The notes under the pieces were generated by a model. The model was not told the DNA's origin. It saw only the letters and a program-made list of their open reading frames with translations, and did no database searches. Shown piece after piece: positions 60,995 to 64,000 of a DNA stretch of 64,000 bases. Made by a program: the position numbers and the translations under genes. This DNA is from Paenibacillus foliorum (GTDB taxonomy: Bacteria; Bacillota; Bacilli; Paenibacillales; NBRC-103111), in contig NZ_WHOD01000016.1 of assembly GCF_013141765.1 (NCBI RefSeq), positions 37,191-101,190 on the forward strand, read 5' to 3'. How positions within the stretch are numbered: position 1 is the stretch's first letter; each line of letters opens with the position of its first letter.

Positions 60995-62797
60995 ATGATA
61001 TTGAAATTTAACAAACAGATGCAAATTTCGGTGCTATCCCTTCTGCTGGCAGGTTGTCTTGCGTTTAATGGATATGCGGGCGCCTTTGGGGAAACGCCTC
61101 CCGTAGGCGTACAGATTAAGGAGTTCAATCTGCTTGATACGGCATCTGACGTTGTAGGCTCAGCAGATTTTACGCCTGAGGGTAACAAGGACGGTCACTT
61201 CATGCTGCAGCTGAGCCTTGCCCAGAAGACGACAATCAACGCTGTTGTACTGCGTTCGACCGATGATTATGGCAAAGATAATTATCAAGGTGTGTGGAGA
61301 ACGAACCGCGTGACCACCGGCTGGCTGCTCGGCATGGTACAGGACAAAACGTTTACAACAGCCAACGGCACTACTCATGAATATATTATTGTCAACCCGG
61401 GCTTTCGTAAGGATGTGAAAGAACCCGTCGGTTATTTTGAAGGTGAGCTTACCTTCGACCTGTATGCAAGTGACAACGGCACGATTAAAGAGACACAGTA
61501 TTATGTTTTGGAAATCGAAACTCCACAAGGCACGGTTAGTTCCAAACCGATTAAATATAAAAAACCGATGACATCGGGTGGGACCCCGACATCACCGGAA
61601 TCGACACAAGTCCCATCGCAGAGCCCGAGTACATCGCCAGCACCCGTGCCTGCACCTTCAACACCACAAGCACCAACGCCTGCCCCGGCTCCATCACCTA
61701 CTCCGGCAGATGGCCCAGCAATTCAAGTGTTCTTCAAGAGACAGGAGCTTCAGTTCGACAGTGCTAGGCCAATCCTGAAGGATGGTTCGACGCTGGTCCC
61801 ATTCCGCAAGCTATTCGAAACGCTAGGTTTTACAGTGAAGTGGGAGGACACAGGAACGGTGAAACAGGCGATCGGAACGAAGGATGGCCTTACCATCGAG
61901 CTAACGATAAACAGCACTACCGCCAAGGTCAATGGAAATCCTGTAAGCATGGATATTCCCGCGCAGATTATTAACGGTAGTACCTTAGTTCCATTGCGAT
62001 TTGTGGCAGAGAACAGCGGTTACCAAGTCTCCTTCTCCAGTAGTGGCACTGCTGCGACGATTCAGATCGAAGAGGGGGGTGTGGCTTCCACTCCCGACCC
62101 GGCACCTGCTCCGGAACCCGCTCCAGCACCTGCCACTGAGGAGGTTGAACCTTTTATTGTAAAAGGATATGTTCGCGACGCCAAAGGTCATCCGCAGCAG
62201 GGTGTTACGGTCTTTGCGGATAACACCCTGCTGTATGACAGCAACATCCTTGCAGTTACCGATGATTCTGGGCATTATGTGATTGAACTGCCCCAAATGG
62301 CTACATCTTGGCGGATGGGAGCTGACTTTACGAAATCGTTCAATGGAAAAGAGTTCACCTTTCATCTCAACGCTGACGTGGATCAGCCTCTCACGGGGAG
62401 TAAAGGAGCCGTTCGGAACTTTACCTGGAATACATTTAACGGGCAAATCTATATTTATCCTAACTTTTCCACTTTTGACAAGTCTCTTCCTGAGTTCAAT
62501 ATGAGCGATTTGGAAATGACACTAACGCCTGTTGGCCCGCTTATTGACGGCAATCCCGGCCAAACGATAGTTAAACGCGGAGGTCCCGTGCAAGGTGGTG
62601 GCGGAGTCGATGGTATACCGATTGGCCGGTACAAAGCATCTGCAAGATGGGTACCGGAAGGTCATGCGCCTATACCTTTGCAAGTTCGGGTCAGTTATAC
62701 AGGCAAATATGCCGATTCGGTAGAATTCGAATTTGCCCCTCCAAAAGGAGTATCCACGAGCAATTATCTTAGTGAGCTTGAAGTGCAAATTCCTTAA
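60995..62797 (+). CDS. Secreted/lipoprotein with copper-amine-oxidase-N and carboxypeptidase-regulatory-like domains
   Basis: 600 residues. Signal peptide with possible lipobox LAGC (SVLSLLLAGC, Cys at about 21), an N-terminal beta domain (about 35-190), a Pro/Ser/Ala-rich linker (about 195-240), a copper amine oxidase N-like domain (about 243-358; ILKDGSTLVPFRKLFETLGF, INGSTLVPLRFVAENSGY), a second Pro/Ala linker and a carboxypeptidase regulatory-like/beta-sandwich domain (IVKGYVRDAKGHPQQGVTVF). Likely a wall-associated adhesion or sensor protein. AAAAGGAGA precedes ATG 60995; TTG 61001 is an alternative. It follows the small secreted peptide by 31 bp. Confidence 0.85.
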   Translation: MILKFNKQMQISVLSLLLAGCLAFNGYAGAFGETPPVGVQIKEFNLLDTASDVVGSADFTPEGNKDGHFMLQLSLAQKTTINAVVLRSTDDYGKDNYQGVWRTNRVTTGWLLGMVQDKTFTTANGTTHEYIIVNPGFRKDVKEPVGYFEGELTFDLYASDNGTIKETQYYVLEIETPQGTVSSKPIKYKKPMTSGGTPTSPESTQVPSQSPSTSPAPVPAPSTPQAPTPAPAPSPTPADGPAIQVFFKRQELQFDSARPILKDGSTLVPFRKLFETLGFTVKWEDTGTVKQAIGTKDGLTIELTINSTTAKVNGNPVSMDIPAQIINGSTLVPLRFVAENSGYQVSFSSSGTAATIQIEEGGVASTPDPAPAPEPAPAPATEEVEPFIVKGYVRDAKGHPQQGVTVFADNTLLYDSNILAVTDDSGHYVIELPQMATSWRMGADFTKSFNGKEFTFHLNADVDQPLTGSKGAVRNFTWNTFNGQIYIYPNFSTFDKSLPEFNMSDLEMTLTPVGPLIDGNPGQTIVKRGGPVQGGGGVDGIPIGRYKASARWVPEGHAPIPLQVRVSYTGKYADSVEFEFAPPKGVSTSNYLSELEVQIP

Positions 62798-62800
62798 GTA

Positions 62801-62850
62801 ATATACAAACGGCTCTGTTCGCGTCATTGCGAAAAGAGTCGTTTGTATAT
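62801..62850 (+). terminator. Terminator with about 21-bp stem
   Basis: ATATACAAACGGCTCTGTTC then GC pairs with its near-complement ending GTTTGTATAT around GTCATT; two mismatches. Symmetric. Confidence 0.7.
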
Positions 62851-62969
62851 TCCATAAATGACCACTTTGTTGCTTATCTAAGAACTATCAGGAAATTTAT
62901 TTTCATCGGATTAATGTGAATGTGACGGTGAGTCTCTAACTATTGAAATTTCCTAAAAGCAACGTAGCG

Positions 62970-63177
62970 GTGCGACACAACCATATGTGCATAATCGTTT
63001 TGCGACACAAACATGGGAATGGGGGGATGTGGGAGGACAAGAACATATATGTTTAAGAAGCCGCATAACTGCGGCTTTTTCCGTTTTAACGATATAAGTT
63101 CTTGTCAAAAGTCAGTGACAAGAACTTATATCGTTTGCCGATTTGGGACAAGAACATATATTGTTTCCCGCAATTGA
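62970..63177 (+). repeat. TGACA-type structured repeat, copy D, with preceding tandem units
   Basis: Two GCGACACAA units (62970-63020) come first. Then GGACAAGAACATATATGTTT (63035), hairpin AGCCGC-ATAACT-GCGGCT with T5 (63059-63080), a perfect 20-bp inverted pair AACGATATAAGTTCTTGTCA (63088-63107, 63116-63135), and GGACAAGAACATATATTGTT (63147) TCCCGCAATTGA. Copies C and D share most of their variable half. Confidence 0.82.
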
Positions 63178-63209
63178 GGAATCTTCTCAAAAAGATCAGT
63201 TATTCATTG

Positions 63210-63236
63210 AGCTAACAGGCAGGATAGTGGAGTTTT
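63210..63236 (+). repeat. TAACGGGCAG half repeat R16
   Basis: GAGCTAACAGGCAGGATAGT then GGAG, in the same orientation as all other copies. Confidence 0.6.
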
Positions 63237-63729
63237 ATGATATTCTAAATTTAAGTGACGATTGCATATAATCGTTAATCATTGTGTCAAAAAGTCTAAG
63301 CATATTAATTCATTTATTAATGCTAATACTAAACAGATGGAAATTAAGTGAAACGATAACTTCTGATAAGGTTCATGCTTAAGAGTATGGCCTTTTTTTA
63401 TTGCAGTGAAGCGGGATTATAAGTGATAAAAGCCTAGGTTTTAAAAAACTCATAAATTAAGGTTATTCAACTGTAAATGGAGTGGGGGCGTTTTACATCA
63501 TTCGCTTTAGTTGGATAAAGTGTAGTGGCTAGATCTGATACTAACGTTCATCGTGGTTATATAATTTGCGATTGTAAATAGATTACTATGCGGTCAATTC
63601 AATATGTTTATTATACGATTCTATAGACCATTCTTTTGTCGGGTGATATGATTATTCGTGATTTGGGAAACTGTGGGTAATTTACAAAACAATAGTTTTT
63701 TTATTGGAAGAAATAGGGGAGGGTGTAAA

Positions 63730-63936
63730 GTGGTCGAAAGAATAATTACAATTCATAGTGATCCTGAGACTATTAAAAGCAAAATTAATGCTGATCTAAA
63801 TGAAGAATACGATGTTGAGGTCGTTGGGATATCTGGTAATATGACTTTAAAAGTAACCTCATTAAGTGGAGCACCTTTAAATACCTCGGAGATAGAGGAG
63901 ATTAATAGTTTAATTGACGATCATTACAATATGTAA
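63730..63936 (+). CDS. Small hypothetical protein
   Basis: 68 residues from GTG 63730 behind GGGGAGGGTG: MVERIITIHSDPETIKSKIN, ADLNEEYDVEVVGISGNMTL, KVTSLSGAPLNTSEIEEINS. Looks like a small alpha/beta protein with the strands VERIITI, YDVEVVGI and MTLKVTSL. No family recognised; the last 64 bases of the window after it show nothing. Confidence 0.6.
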   Translation: MVERIITIHSDPETIKSKINADLNEEYDVEVVGISGNMTLKVTSLSGAPLNTSEIEEINSLIDDHYNM

Positions 63937-64000
63937 ATTGCAATTAAAATGACTGTTGGACCTCTGTCAAGTAGACATCTACTAAGAGAATACTTCAAAT

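Larger units (their letters stand above)
62798..63729. other. Intergenic, repeat-rich
   Basis: No supported gene. Holds a long terminator (62801-62850), repeat copy D with preceding GACACAA units (62970-63177), half repeat R16 (63210) and a weak hairpin at 63368-63397 (AAGG..CAT..ATG.CCTT plus T7). Confidence 0.5.

Overview
The window reads as chromosomal DNA of an endospore-forming, low-to-mid-GC Bacillota, most likely Paenibacillus or a close relative. Supporting signs are GGAGG-type ribosome binding sites with frequent TTG/GTG starts, a spore-coat multicopper oxidase (CotA type), a GerPA/GerPF-type protein, copper-amine-oxidase-N domain secreted proteins, GH172 (DUF2961) genes and AraC/CUT1 sugar loci. 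No rRNA, tRNA or CRISPR array was seen.

Layout. 1-6042: an Opp-type ABC importer (two permeases, two ATPases) followed by two GH172 glycosidases, probably one glycan uptake and degradation operon. 6043-9900: decayed DNA with an IS110 remnant, an LtrA-family membrane protein and a broken ORF. 9775-19930: a catabolic locus with an aldo/keto reductase and a creatininase-like hydrolase (4-bp overlap), a phytanoyl-CoA-dioxygenase-like oxygenase, two AraC regulators, a Gfo/Idh/MocA dehydrogenase and a CUT1 sugar ABC importer. An 18-bp palindrome, GTTGWACAWWWGTWCAAC, lies upstream of both transcription units in its first half. 20198-23425: a LysR pseudogene, a cation-diffusion-facilitator exporter, an Sm-like protein and a Tyr/Pro-rich membrane protein.

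23.7-57 kb is accessory DNA: short, AT-rich, often single-gene units (DUF2975/Xre module, methyltransferase, phosphatase, HEAT-like, GNAT, DUF2716, immunity-like and membrane proteins), decayed genes and IS remnants (IS110, IS3, an IS1182/IS5-like DDE element, a group II intron RT scrap). Its main feature is several families of structured intergenic repeats. (i) A direct repeat-hairpin-direct repeat element around TAACGGGCAG has about 17 full or half copies, all in one orientation, and brackets small plus-strand genes. (ii) A roughly 145-bp element has a TGACA[AC][AG]AA core, an internal terminator and a 20-bp inverted repeat, at six loci. (iii) A 155-bp attC-like palindrome occurs twice and encloses one ORF with 25-26 bp on each side. 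(iv) A roughly 200-bp direct repeat flanks one secreted-protein gene. Together these look like cassette-type gene traffic, although no recombinase is visible here. The region also holds an ECF sigma/anti-sigma pair, a heterocycloanthracin/sonorensin-like peptide precursor with a truncated maturation gene, a TetR/SDR pair, and the spore genes gerP-like and cotA.

56.9-62.8 kb looks more like core sequence: a small membrane protein divergent from a NarL-type histidine kinase/response regulator pair, then a 54-residue secreted peptide and a 600-residue copper-amine-oxidase-N lipoprotein. The window ends in more repeats and a 68-residue unknown protein. Many genes in the accessory part carry single frameshifts or stops. 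I treat these as decay, but cannot exclude assembly errors.
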